A DNA stretch of 64,000 nt. Source: Chryseolinea serpens. GTDB taxonomy: Bacteria; Bacteroidota; Bacteroidia; Cytophagales; Cyclobacteriaceae. The DNA lies in the NCBI RefSeq assembly GCF_900129725.1, contig NZ_FQWQ01000004.1, forward strand, positions 434,001 through 498,000, written 5' to 3'. Positions 32,577 through 40,726 of the stretch are shown here, in pieces (the stretch's first letter is position 1; each line of letters begins with the position of its first letter). A program made the translations under genes and the position numbers. The notes beneath the pieces are model-generated. The model was not told the origin of the DNA, ran no database searches, and was given only the letters and a program-made list of their open reading frames with translations.

Positions 32577-34082
32577 ATGCGAAAAGTGAAAACGTCAAAA
32601 AAACCAAATAGTAAGTTCCCAAAGTCATTAACAGGCATACAGGGCCTGGATGACATTACCCAGGGTGGTTTTCCAAAAAATCGCCCCACGCTGTTGTTGG
32701 GTAACACAGGCTGTGGGAAAACGATCATGGCGATGGAATTTATTGTGAATGGCATCGTGATGTTTAACGAACCCGGCGTGTTTATGGCCTTTGAAGAAGA
32801 CACGGACGAACTCGTCGTAAACGTGGAGTCGGTGGGCTACAACTTAAGCAAGCATCTTTCGGAAAACAAAGTATACCTGGAGCATGTACGCGTTAATCGT
32901 GATGAAATCTCGGAAACGGGCAATTATAGTATTGAAGGTTTGTTTGTGAGGATGGGTCGGGCCATCGACAAAGTGAACGCCAGGCGCGTTGTGCTGGATT
33001 CGTTGGATACGTTGTTTTATGGACTCGATTATCATACACTTCGCTCGGAATTGAAAAGACTTTTTTCTTGGTTAAAGCAACGAAAGGTAACCGCCATCAT
33101 TACGGCGGAACTCGGCGATGGCTACCTCACCCGCCACGGTCTGGAGGAATATGTAGCCGATTGCGTTGTTGTTTTAGACAACCGGGTGACTAACCAAATC
33201 GCCACGCGGCGGCTGCGTATCGTGAAATATCGCGGCTCTGTTCATGGCAATAATGAGTACCCGTTTATCGTCGATGAAAAGGGAATCACTGTTTTTCCCA
33301 TCATCAGCGAGGCGTTCCAACAGAAATCAAGTACAAAGCGGATTTCATCCGGCCTTGCCGATTTGGATGACATGTTGGGGAAAAATGGATTTTACGAGGG
33401 GAGCAGCGTTTTGATATCGGGTACGGCCGGCACGGGAAAAACAAGCTTGGCGGCCTCGTTTGCTTATAGCGTTGTTCGTGACAAAAGTCGTTGTCTCTTC
33501 TGTGCATTCGAAGAAGCGCCCAACCAGGTGATCCGGAACATGGAATCTATCGGATTTCGCTTGGGGCCCTTTATCGAGTCTGGAATGCTGACGTTCTATT
33601 ACTCCCGGCCCTCGCTACAAAATCTTGAATTGCATTTTATCGCGATCAAGAAGATTATCACCGACCTGAAGCCCGTGGTGGTTATTCTTGATCCCATTAC
33701 CAATTTAATGACCGAGGGGCCCAACAGCGATATCAGGTCCATGCTAACCCGTTTTGTTGATTTTTTGAAAACGCAACGCATAACCGTCATGTTTACTGCG
33801 GCCATCACCGTGGGGTCGATAGAGCGAAACCCCAGCGATGAAGGCATCTCGTCGATGGTAGACACCTGGATAATGGTTCAGGATATTGAGGTGGATGCCG
33901 AGCGGACACGGAGCTTGTGCGTCATGAAATCGAGGGGCATGCACCATTCCAATGAGGTGAGGAGATTTGTCATTTCAGGAAAGGGAATCAGTTTAGCGCC
34001 GATTGTTAGGAGTAAAAAAGACCTTCTGTCGGAAGCGAAAAGAACGGCGCGTGAGCATGGGAATATATCCACATCGAAATAA
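32577..34082 (+). CDS. kaiC: KaiC-family double ATPase
   Basis: The 501-residue protein has two RecA-like domains. CI has Walker A GNTGCGKT (42-49), catalytic glutamates in AFEED (E73/E74) and Walker B VVLDSLD (D141). CII has GTAGTGKT (282-289), AFEEA (E312/E313) and VILDPI (D372). The segment aligned to the cyanobacterial KaiC phosphosites (Ser431/Thr432) reads GISSMVD, so S425/S426 could be phosphorylated. It likely forms a hexamer whose autophosphorylation is read by the neighbouring kinase. kaiB follows after 92 bp; there is no kaiA, as is normal outside Cyanobacteria. An oscillator role is not demonstrated by sequence; a stress or timer role is equally possible. Confidence 0.93.
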   Translation: MRKVKTSKKPNSKFPKSLTGIQGLDDITQGGFPKNRPTLLLGNTGCGKTIMAMEFIVNGIVMFNEPGVFMAFEEDTDELVVNVESVGYNLSKHLSENKVYLEHVRVNRDEISETGNYSIEGLFVRMGRAIDKVNARRVVLDSLDTLFYGLDYHTLRSELKRLFSWLKQRKVTAIITAELGDGYLTRHGLEEYVADCVVVLDNRVTNQIATRRLRIVKYRGSVHGNNEYPFIVDEKGITVFPIISEAFQQKSSTKRISSGLADLDDMLGKNGFYEGSSVLISGTAGTGKTSLAASFAYSVVRDKSRCLFCAFEEAPNQVIRNMESIGFRLGPFIESGMLTFYYSRPSLQNLELHFIAIKKIITDLKPVVVILDPITNLMTEGPNSDIRSMLTRFVDFLKTQRITVMFTAAITVGSIERNPSDEGISSMVDTWIMVQDIEVDAERTRSLCVMKSRGMHHSNEVRRFVISGKGISLAPIVRSKKDLLSEAKRTAREHGNISTSK

Positions 34083-34174
34083 TCGAACGGATGGATAGTA
34101 AGGGGGCGTAGCATTGGAATGGCTTGTCGATCAAACAGAAATTTGATGAACACTTTATTTGAAAAACAAAACGG

Positions 34175-34504
34175 ATGACAATTTCAAAAAGGAAGCCCAA
34201 AAAGGAAAACGTTAAGGCGAAGGCAGACGCCCCGGGCAATAAATATGTTCTCCGGCTATTTGTTACCGGCATTTTACCAAACTCAACGCAGGCTATTATA
34301 AATGTGAACAAGATTTGTGAGAAGTACCTGAAAGGAAGATATGATCTGGAGATCATCGATATTTATAAACAGCCCTTTTTTGCGCTTCAGGAAGGTATCG
34401 TGGCAGTGCCTGTTTTGATAAAGAAATTCCCGTTGCCCGAGGAAAGGGTGATTGGAGATTTGTCGGATACTGATAAAGTTTTGAATGGACTGCATCTTGT
34501 GTAA
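34175..34504 (+). CDS. kaiB: KaiB-family protein
   Basis: The 109-residue protein has a Lys-rich N-terminal tail of about 22 residues and then the KaiB thioredoxin-like/fold-switching domain: YVLRLFVTGILPNSTQAI, YLKGRYDLEIIDIYKQP and GIVAVPVLIKKFPLPEERVI, followed by GDLSD. KaiB binds KaiC CI in its rare fold state in cyanobacteria. It lies between kaiC and a histidine kinase; the kinase's probable ATG is 14 bp after the kaiB stop. Confidence 0.93.
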   Translation: MTISKRKPKKENVKAKADAPGNKYVLRLFVTGILPNSTQAIINVNKICEKYLKGRYDLEIIDIYKQPFFALQEGIVAVPVLIKKFPLPEERVIGDLSDTDKVLNGLHLV

Positions 34505-34517
34505 TGAATTCAATGCC

Positions 34518-35804
34518 ATGTTAGTAAAGACAACGGATCAAGAGGTCGCAGCGCTGAAAAAAGAGGTGGAAAGCCTCCGAGAGCAGTTGCGACTGGCCAG
34601 GCAGTCGAGTGATGCCATTCGGGCCGGAGATATTGACGCCCTGGTAATTGGCAACACGGAGAAGTTTAAAGTTTACACGGAAAAGACATCCGACAAGATC
34701 TACCGCATTTTAGTGGAAAGAATGTATGAGGGGGCCGTCACGCTTATGGGTGATGGCGCAGTGCTATATGGCAATTCCGCTTTTGCCAACATGGTGAATA
34801 TTCCTTTGGAAAAATTGGTGGGGACAAAGTTCAGAACCTTGATCGGTTTTTCAAGAAAGAAGTGGGATGCTTTGGTTAAGCAAAGCAAGAAAAGGGTAAT
34901 GAACGAAGAATTGCTTCTACTCGCCCATGAGGGCAAGACCACGCCCGTTTTACTGTCCATGAATGCGTTATCCATCGATGACCAACATGTTTTAAGCGTC
35001 ATCGTCACCGACCTCACGATTCATAACAAAAACCAGGCAGAACTGAAAAACAGAACGGAGCAACTGGAACAAAAAAATGTAGAACTCGAGGACGCCAATT
35101 TGGATTTAACGGCTTTTACCTATGTATCAAGCCATGACTTACAGGAACCGCTCCGTAAAATCCAAAATTTTGTAAGCTGCATACTCCGGGACGATGAAAA
35201 TAATCTATCGGAAAGCGGGAAGCGGTATTTTGATAAGATTAGCCAATCCGCCCTGCACATGCGCACCCTCATTCAGGATTTGCTACTTTATGCGGAGACA
35301 AAGAATAGCGAGCGAAAGTTTGAGCTTACAGACCTGGAAACCATTGTGGATGACGTTAAAAAAGAGCTTGAGGATGTTATTCAGGAAAAGAATGCAACGA
35401 TAGAAACCAGCCCTATGTGTGATGCGAATATTATCCGATCGCAGTTTCGTCTGCTTTTTCAGAACCTTATTAGCAACTCGATCAAATTCGTGAAGCCTTC
35501 CACGGCGCCCCACATTAAAATAGCGAGTGAAGTGATACGATGGAGTAAGCCCAACGGCTTGAAACTCGAACCGCATAAGGACTACTGTCATATCACCTAT
35601 ACGGACACCGGTATTGGCTTTGACCCGCTCTATAAAGACCGGATTTTCGAAGTGTTTCAGCGCCTTCACAGTCAGCACGAATATAAAGGAACGGGGATCG
35701 GCCTGGCGATCTGCAAAAGAATTGTTGAAAATCATCATGGGATAATTTTTGCTTCAGGCCAACTGAACGTTGGAGCGCGATTTGATATTTATATCCAGGC
35801 TTAA
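34518..35804 (+). CDS. PAS-domain histidine kinase of the Kai cluster
   Basis: The 428-residue soluble kinase (ATG at 34518; an earlier ATG at 34485 would overlap kaiB) has a coiled coil with AIRAGDIDALVIG (about 33-45), a motif I know from PAS kinases beside kaiC. A PAS domain (about 62-168) follows. The dimerisation domain has VSSHDLQEPLRK (phospho-His206), and the ATPase domain has LFQNLISNSIKF, DTGIGFDP and GTGIGLAICKRIV. It lacks the KaiB-like sensor domain of SasA, so contact with KaiC would be through PAS or coiled coil. The probable partner is the receiver protein at the cluster start. Confidence 0.92.
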   Translation: MLVKTTDQEVAALKKEVESLREQLRLARQSSDAIRAGDIDALVIGNTEKFKVYTEKTSDKIYRILVERMYEGAVTLMGDGAVLYGNSAFANMVNIPLEKLVGTKFRTLIGFSRKKWDALVKQSKKRVMNEELLLLAHEGKTTPVLLSMNALSIDDQHVLSVIVTDLTIHNKNQAELKNRTEQLEQKNVELEDANLDLTAFTYVSSHDLQEPLRKIQNFVSCILRDDENNLSESGKRYFDKISQSALHMRTLIQDLLLYAETKNSERKFELTDLETIVDDVKKELEDVIQEKNATIETSPMCDANIIRSQFRLLFQNLISNSIKFVKPSTAPHIKIASEVIRWSKPNGLKLEPHKDYCHITYTDTGIGFDPLYKDRIFEVFQRLHSQHEYKGTGIGLAICKRIVENHHGIIFASGQLNVGARFDIYIQA

Positions 35805-35855
35805 ATCGCTAAAGCCGGGTTGAGCGCAGAATGATGGTTGGCGGTTTATTTTTTT

Positions 35856-37499
35856 TTATTTGATTTTGACGGCGTTCATCTCGCCCGTTTGAATCTTTGT
35901 CAGGCTGATCACATCGCCATTTTTATCCAGGTTGAATATGATCTTTGCGTCAATCTCTTTGGCGAAAAACTTATTTGGCGCATACGGCAGGATCTCTTTT
36001 TTATCTTGCCCAACCTGACCGTATAATTTTTCGCCTTCTTTGACGATGGAGAAGACAGGACCAGGCGAAAATTGATAGTCTCCAACATATTTCTCAAGAG
36101 CCTTCATGTCAACTTTTATAGCCTTCAACGTTTCGACTGCTCCGGACGCGCGGCTCCATTTGACGGACAGTCCCGTTCCTTTCTCATAGAACGAAGCGAC
36201 ATGACCCTTTATGTCCCTTTCGAATTCCAAACTGACCAAACTGTTTTCTATAAAGAACTTGTCCTTTGCAAACGGTACGAGTACTGATTTGGATCCTCCT
36301 TTGCTAAAGTACAAGAGCTGCCCATCTTCGTGTGCGATAAATTTTTCTTCGTGCGCCGATGCATAGGCCGCGGGGTAGGCTTCAAGCGCTTTGGATGACG
36401 TTTCGATGCTGTTCCATTGATAAGGCTTTTTCAGAACGATCGCCGCCATTTTTGACGCTGTTTTTTCGAGATCATCCGTGCAATCGCAATTTGAAAAGAT
36501 GGCGACAAATATCTTTTCACCCGGCAGATAGACGGCAAAGGTTACGAATCCATTTATCCGGCCGGAATGCTTGACGGTCGGACTCCCTTGGATATTGCCT
36601 AATTCCCAACCATAACCATAGCCCGTCAACCTTCCATCGGCAAGCTTGTAGGAAGTGTGCGCTTTCGTTAAGCTCTCAGCAGTGAGAACTTTATTGTTCA
36701 TCAAAGCAACGTGCCACGTCAACAGGTCATCCACAGTGGAGAGTATGGAGCCGGCAGCATAGGGTAAGGTCATGCTGAGATAGTCCGAATTCTCAAAGTG
36801 ACCATTCCTTTTTTGATAGCCGGAAACCCGCCCCGGAATAACAGGCGAAGCATTGTCATAGAACGAATGCTTCATGCCCAACGGCTTTAAAAAAGTCTCG
36901 CGAATATATTCAGCATAAGTTTTTCCCGAAACCAGCTCGACGATATAGCCGAGCAGAATGTAACCGGAATTGGAATACCGGTAGTCGGTGCCGGGCGGAA
37001 AGTCCATAGGTTCATTCTTAAAAAAGTCAACCAGTTCTTTTGGTGTGATGTCCCTTCGCTTGGCGGGCGTGTCAAATTTGCCCAATCCCGTGTAGTTCTT
37101 TATGCCTGAAGTATGAGTGAGCAAATGTTCGATGGTGATCGCATATCCGTGCAGCGGATAGTCCTTAATAAACCGGGTGATGGTATCCGATAGGGACAAC
37201 TTACCCTCTTCGGCCAACCTCAGGATGGCGGAGGCGGTGAATTGTTTGGTGATCGACCCGATTCGAAAGAGGTTGTCCGGCTTCATGTCGACATCCAATT
37301 CCAGATTCGCTTTGCCAAAGGCTTTTTTATAAAGTATCGCCCCCTCTTTTGCCACCACGACAGTGCCACCTGGGCTTTCAATGGATAGTTGTTCTTTCAA
37401 TAGACGATCAAAAGATTCGTCATATTCCTGGCTAAAGCCATTCACCGGCATGAGGACGGTCATGGACAGGCATAGCAATAGTATCAATGAGGTTTTCAT
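35856..37499 (-). CDS. Serine hydrolase (class C beta-lactamase/PBP fold) with C-terminal beta domain
   Basis: The 547-residue exported protein has a signal peptide (about 1-23) and the serine beta-lactamase triad motifs: S82-ITK85, Y175-SN177 and H311-SG313. The C-terminal 180 residues form a beta domain like DUF3471-type modules found on such hydrolases. The family includes D-aminopeptidases, esterases and transpeptidase-like enzymes; the substrate is unknown. It converges on the Kai cluster. Confidence 0.9.
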   Translation of the reverse strand: MKTSLILLLCLSMTVLMPVNGFSQEYDESFDRLLKEQLSIESPGGTVVVAKEGAILYKKAFGKANLELDVDMKPDNLFRIGSITKQFTASAILRLAEEGKLSLSDTITRFIKDYPLHGYAITIEHLLTHTSGIKNYTGLGKFDTPAKRRDITPKELVDFFKNEPMDFPPGTDYRYSNSGYILLGYIVELVSGKTYAEYIRETFLKPLGMKHSFYDNASPVIPGRVSGYQKRNGHFENSDYLSMTLPYAAGSILSTVDDLLTWHVALMNNKVLTAESLTKAHTSYKLADGRLTGYGYGWELGNIQGSPTVKHSGRINGFVTFAVYLPGEKIFVAIFSNCDCTDDLEKTASKMAAIVLKKPYQWNSIETSSKALEAYPAAYASAHEEKFIAHEDGQLLYFSKGGSKSVLVPFAKDKFFIENSLVSLEFERDIKGHVASFYEKGTGLSVKWSRASGAVETLKAIKVDMKALEKYVGDYQFSPGPVFSIVKEGEKLYGQVGQDKKEILPYAPNKFFAKEIDAKIIFNLDKNGDVISLTKIQTGEMNAVKIK

Positions 37500-37579
37500 T
37501 TTGCGTGAGTTTTTTGGTAAGACTGTTTTTTAACGGGAAATTTTAGCCGCTCTGCTTCGTGCAGTGGAGGAGTGACCGG

Positions 37580-37927
37580 CTACGTGTTGTTGTTTTTTTG
37601 CGTGGCTTTTAAAATGTAGTAGGAGACCAGCAAACTGATTCCCAGAAACAAAAAGATGGCAAAGGGAAGCATCAGGTACTGGGCTCCTTCTATTTCAAGC
37701 GAATTCAGAAAGGCACCGACCAGAATACCGAGCGAAATGCCAATGCTGACAATGCCAAGGGTGAGGATAAGGGGCAAGTAGTGCGTACCGCCTTTGAAAA
37801 AATCAGGGGGCAGCCCTTTCTCCAGGATGGCCATGCGCTCTTTGTAGCGTGTGGTGAAATAATAGTAGCTTATTCCAAACACCACCAGGGATACCGAGAT
37901 AAATAGTGCGGCAGACGTTATTTCCAT
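37580..37927 (-). CDS. Small integral membrane protein (DUF6249-like)
   Basis: The 115-residue protein has an N-terminal helix (ALFISVSLVVFGISYYYF), a conserved cytoplasmic loop TRYKERMAILEKGLPPDFF and two further helices. The RYKERMAxLEKG segment recurs in small Bacteroidota membrane proteins grouped, as I recall, under DUF6249. Function is unknown. It is divergent from an ECF sigma gene across a symmetric palindrome, so the two may be co-regulated. Confidence 0.75.
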   Translation of the reverse strand: MEITSAALFISVSLVVFGISYYYFTTRYKERMAILEKGLPPDFFKGGTHYLPLILTLGIVSIGISLGILVGAFLNSLEIEGAQYLMLPFAIFLFLGISLLVSYYILKATQKNNNT

Positions 37928-37964
37928 GAGTGTATTTCTAGGGTTTTTTGATCATTTTCACATA

Positions 37965-38023
37965 AGACTGCCTTTTGAAGAAAGTGGTCACAAAATGTGA
38001 CCGTTTTCTTTCGGAAGCAGTCT
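37965..38023. promoter_or_regulatory. 59-bp two-armed palindrome at the ECF sigma promoter
   Basis: Outer arms AGACTGC/GCAGTCT (37965-37971, 38017-38023) and inner arms GGTCACA/TGTGACC (37986-37992, 37996-38002) share one centre at 37994. The 14-bp parts between them are partly complementary. It ends 11 bp before the sigma gene's ATG and may be an operator or a 5'UTR hairpin. Confidence 0.7.
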
Positions 38024-38034
38024 AAAGGCTCAAA

Positions 38035-38622
38035 ATGGCAATAAAAAGAGATCCCCATACGGAAGACACGTTTCTGGAAAAGGCCATTCGGGGCGACAAA
38101 GCCGGCTTGGAATATTTAGTGAGCGCTTATAAAAATTTAGCCTATACGATTGCCATCAGGATTGTTTTGAACCGGGAGGACGCGGAAGAAGTTGTGCAGG
38201 ACGCCTTCATGAAGGCCTTTGCGTCGCTGAGCAAGTTTAAAAAAGCTTCCAAATTTTCAACCTGGCTCTACCGGATTGTCTACAACACTGCGCTGACAAG
38301 CAAAGCAAGCAAGCGAATTTCGGCCGTGGATTTGAACGGCCGCTTCGTGAATGAACAATACATCAGCGTCGAAAACCAGCAATGGGATTTGACGCGAAAC
38401 ACCGAGCGAAAAAAATATGTCGAAATAGCCCTTAGCAGGCTTTCGGAAGAAGAACGGCTGATCATCACATTGCATTACATCGGCGAACTGAGCATTTTGG
38501 AGATCTGCGAAATTGTGAACATGAAAAAGTCGGCGATCAAAATGCGCCTGTTGCGCGGCAGAGATCAGCTAGAAGTTGAATTGAAATTGTTGTTAAAGGA
38601 CGAAGTAAAAGATCTATTATGA
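38035..38622 (+). CDS. ECF-type RNA polymerase sigma factor
   Basis: The 195-residue protein has sigma region 2 (AGLEYLVSAYKNLAYTIAIR, then REDAEEVVQDAFMKAFASL and FSTWLYRIVYN) and region 4 (LSEEERLIITLHYIGELSIL, EICEIVNMKKSAIKMRLLRG). No other sigma regions are present. The next gene overlaps it by 4 bp and encodes a small membrane protein, the usual place of an anti-sigma factor. The palindrome just upstream suggests controlled expression. Confidence 0.93.
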   Translation: MAIKRDPHTEDTFLEKAIRGDKAGLEYLVSAYKNLAYTIAIRIVLNREDAEEVVQDAFMKAFASLSKFKKASKFSTWLYRIVYNTALTSKASKRISAVDLNGRFVNEQYISVENQQWDLTRNTERKKYVEIALSRLSEEERLIITLHYIGELSILEICEIVNMKKSAIKMRLLRGRDQLEVELKLLLKDEVKDLL

Positions 38623-38942
38623 AAGAGCATGACAGCAAAGAGAAGGAACTCATTGCCCTTCTAAAGGAAAGTGGCCTGGAAAAACCCAGCGAATTGTTTT
38701 CTGAACGGCTGACCTATTTGGTCGTTCACCATCATCGGAGACAATTGGCAACAGAGACCAAAGCAGAGAAATGGCTTGGGAAATTTATTCTTTCGGTGTT
38801 GGTCTTCTTTAACTTGCTATTCCTTTACTATCTAAATCCCTTCGCCATTCAACCCGGACTTTTTATTTCGGTGGCTGCATTTGTTGTTGGCCTGTGGGTG
38901 CTCGTTGTTTTGGCGCGAAAGCTGCAGTCCTTTATTCCCTAG
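38619..38942 (+). CDS. Small membrane protein, possible anti-sigma factor
   Basis: The 107-residue protein starts within the sigma gene stop (ATGA overlap). About 60 soluble N-terminal residues (KELIALLKESGLEKPSELFS) precede two membrane helices (FILSVLVFFNLLFLYYL and LFISVAAFVVGLWVLVVL). The soluble part could hold the sigma factor, but no zinc-binding HxxxCxxC motif is present and it is shorter than typical anti-sigma proteins. The role is inferred from position only. Confidence 0.75.
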   Translation: MKEHDSKEKELIALLKESGLEKPSELFSERLTYLVVHHHRRQLATETKAEKWLGKFILSVLVFFNLLFLYYLNPFAIQPGLFISVAAFVVGLWVLVVLARKLQSFIP

Positions 38943-39090
38943 ATCGCGGTCAATTTGCGAATCAGGTGCATTTCAATTATTTTTCAGATTAACGACAAAG
39001 TGCAGGCAATCAAGAATGTTTTGCGTGATCTTTAGCTTTGATCGAGTTTAACGGAAACAAATCACGCCGTCGCGCCGTAACGAGTAATGC

Positions 39091-40122
39091 ATGGGAATCC
39101 CGTTTGAAATATTATTACTGACAAGCGGAGCAGGCGCTTTGCAAAGTGCGTTTTTTAGCGCTTATCTTTTTTCGATCCGCAAAGAAAGAAGTCTTGCTAA
39201 TGTCCTACTCGCGTTGCTTCTTCTGGCTTTTGCGATCCGAATCGTAAAGTCCGTCGTCTATTACTTTTCCCTCGGGCACCAGGTTTCTACGGTGGTGATG
39301 AATTTAGGTTTTGGTGCCAACCTGGCCATTTTTCCCCTGCTGTTGCTCTATCTGAATTCATTCCATCAAAAGGACTATCGATTTGATTGGCTGCGACACG
39401 CGCCCCACCTGGCGCCTGCGTTAATGGTCATGCTTCTGAGCCCGGTGCTTACTCCCTATTTTTGGATGAAACAACATGGGTATGCGGTCTCCCTTTGGTC
39501 TGCCGCCCTGTATCTGCCGTTTTGCATTCGGGTAGTCGTAAGAAACTTCCAAAAAATAAACGCTACGCAAAGGGTTTGGGCACTCAGTGTTATGATCGGG
39601 GTCGTATTGGTCTGGGCTGGATACATGGCAAATTTTATTTTTGGCATGGTTCCCTACATTGTCGCACCGGTTGTATTTTCTTTTCTGATCTATTTCCTGA
39701 GTTATCTGGGACTGAAGAAAGGAGAGATCTTCAGACAACGGGAAAAGTATGAGCGTTCTGCTTATAGCGAACACCAAATTGGCCGGTGCTTTGAAGATTT
39801 GCAAGCCTGGATGAACAGGCAACACCCCTATAGAGACGCGTCCATCACCCTGCCAAAAATGGCCGACCAATTGAAGGTCCCCATGAACCTGCTGTCGGAG
39901 ACCATCAACCGACGCACGCAACAGTCCTTCCCGGACTACATCAACAGCTTCCGGATCAAAGATGCCCAGGAACGTTTGAAAGACCCGGCCAACGACCACG
40001 AAAAGATCGCGACGATAGCGCATGAAACCGGGTTTAAAAGCATCTCGGTGTTCAATGCCGCCTTCAAAAAGCATGCGAACACAACGCCATCGGCCTATCG
40101 CAACGGTCCCTCCAGAGCATAA
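39091..40122 (+). CDS. 7TM-type AraC-family regulator
   Basis: The 343-residue protein has an N-terminal half of about six or seven membrane helices (residues 5-210) and a C-terminal AraC domain: [36 protein letters not shown], then [20 protein letters not shown], ending TPSAYR. This membrane-sensor AraC layout is common in Bacteroidota. It lies 125 bp upstream of the isoquinoline oxidoreductase-like genes on the same strand, and the gap contains inverted repeats, so it probably regulates them. Confidence 0.9.
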   Translation: MGIPFEILLLTSGAGALQSAFFSAYLFSIRKERSLANVLLALLLLAFAIRIVKSVVYYFSLGHQVSTVVMNLGFGANLAIFPLLLLYLNSFHQKDYRFDWLRHAPHLAPALMVMLLSPVLTPYFWMKQHGYAVSLWSAALYLPFCIRVVVRNFQKINATQRVWALSVMIGVVLVWAGYMANFIFGMVPYIVAPVVFSFLIYFLSYLGLKKGEIFRQREKYERSAYSEHQIGRCFEDLQAWMNRQHPYRDASITLPKMADQLKVPMNLLSETINRRTQQSFPDYINSFRIKDAQERLKDPANDHEKIATIAHETGFKSISVFNAAFKKHANTTPSAYRNGPSRA

Positions 40123-40142
40123 CGACTTTTTTATTCCTGTTT

Positions 40143-40226
40143 TATAAATCCGGTAGCCAAAAACGCCCGATTTATAGCCCGGCGGCGGCTTGCCTCCGTA
40201 ATTGCAGTGTTCCGGGTCATGACCCG
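40143..40226. promoter_or_regulatory. Inverted repeats ahead of the molybdoenzyme genes
   Basis: TATAAATCCGG (40143-40153) pairs with CCCGATTTATA (40166-40176) at 10 of 11 positions. CGGGTCATGACCCG (40213-40226) is a perfect 14-bp palindrome ending 21 bp before the iorA-like ATG. Operator or leader structure is possible. Confidence 0.5.
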
Positions 40227-40247
40227 CTTCACAACCATACTGCAAAA

Positions 40248-40712
40248 ATGAAAAAGTACACCATTAAGGTAAACCACAAACCCTATGACGTGGAGGCCGA
40301 GCCCGACGTGCCCCTTTTGTGGATTCTCAGGGATTACCTTGGGCTGAAAGGGACCAAATTTGGTTGCGGGATCGCTGCATGCGGTGCGTGCACGATTCAT
40401 CTGAACAACAACCCGGTCAGATCATGCCAACTGCGCATTTCAACTATCCCAGCCGGCGCACAGATCACAACCATAGAAGGCATTGGCGCCGATGCACCGC
40501 ATCCTGTTCAGGAGGCCTGGGTTGAGCTCCAGGTGCCGCAATGTGGCTACTGCCAGTCTGGGCAAATCATGTCGGCCGTTGCCCTGTTGGCCAGGAAGCC
40601 TATGCCCTCCGATAAGGACATTGACGCCGCGCTGGCGGGAAATCTGTGCCGGTGCGGCACCTACGATAGAATAAGAAAGGCTATTCATTTGGCAGCCGGA
40701 AACCCAAAATAG
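40248..40712 (+). CDS. iorA: 2Fe-2S subunit of an aldehyde/isoquinoline oxidoreductase
   Basis: The 154-residue protein carries the plant-type ferredoxin motif [14 protein letters not shown], a further Cys of that cluster in RSCQL, and the second cluster motifs [11 protein letters not shown] and CRCGTYDRI. This two-cluster layout is that of the small subunit of the xanthine oxidase family. In the IorA/IorB branch the enzyme has no FAD subunit and is exported with its Tat-signal partner. The large-subunit gene follows after 14 bp. Confidence 0.9.
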   Translation: MKKYTIKVNHKPYDVEAEPDVPLLWILRDYLGLKGTKFGCGIAACGACTIHLNNNPVRSCQLRISTIPAGAQITTIEGIGADAPHPVQEAWVELQVPQCGYCQSGQIMSAVALLARKPMPSDKDIDAALAGNLCRCGTYDRIRKAIHLAAGNPK

Positions 40713-40726
40713 TAACGAAGATTTGT

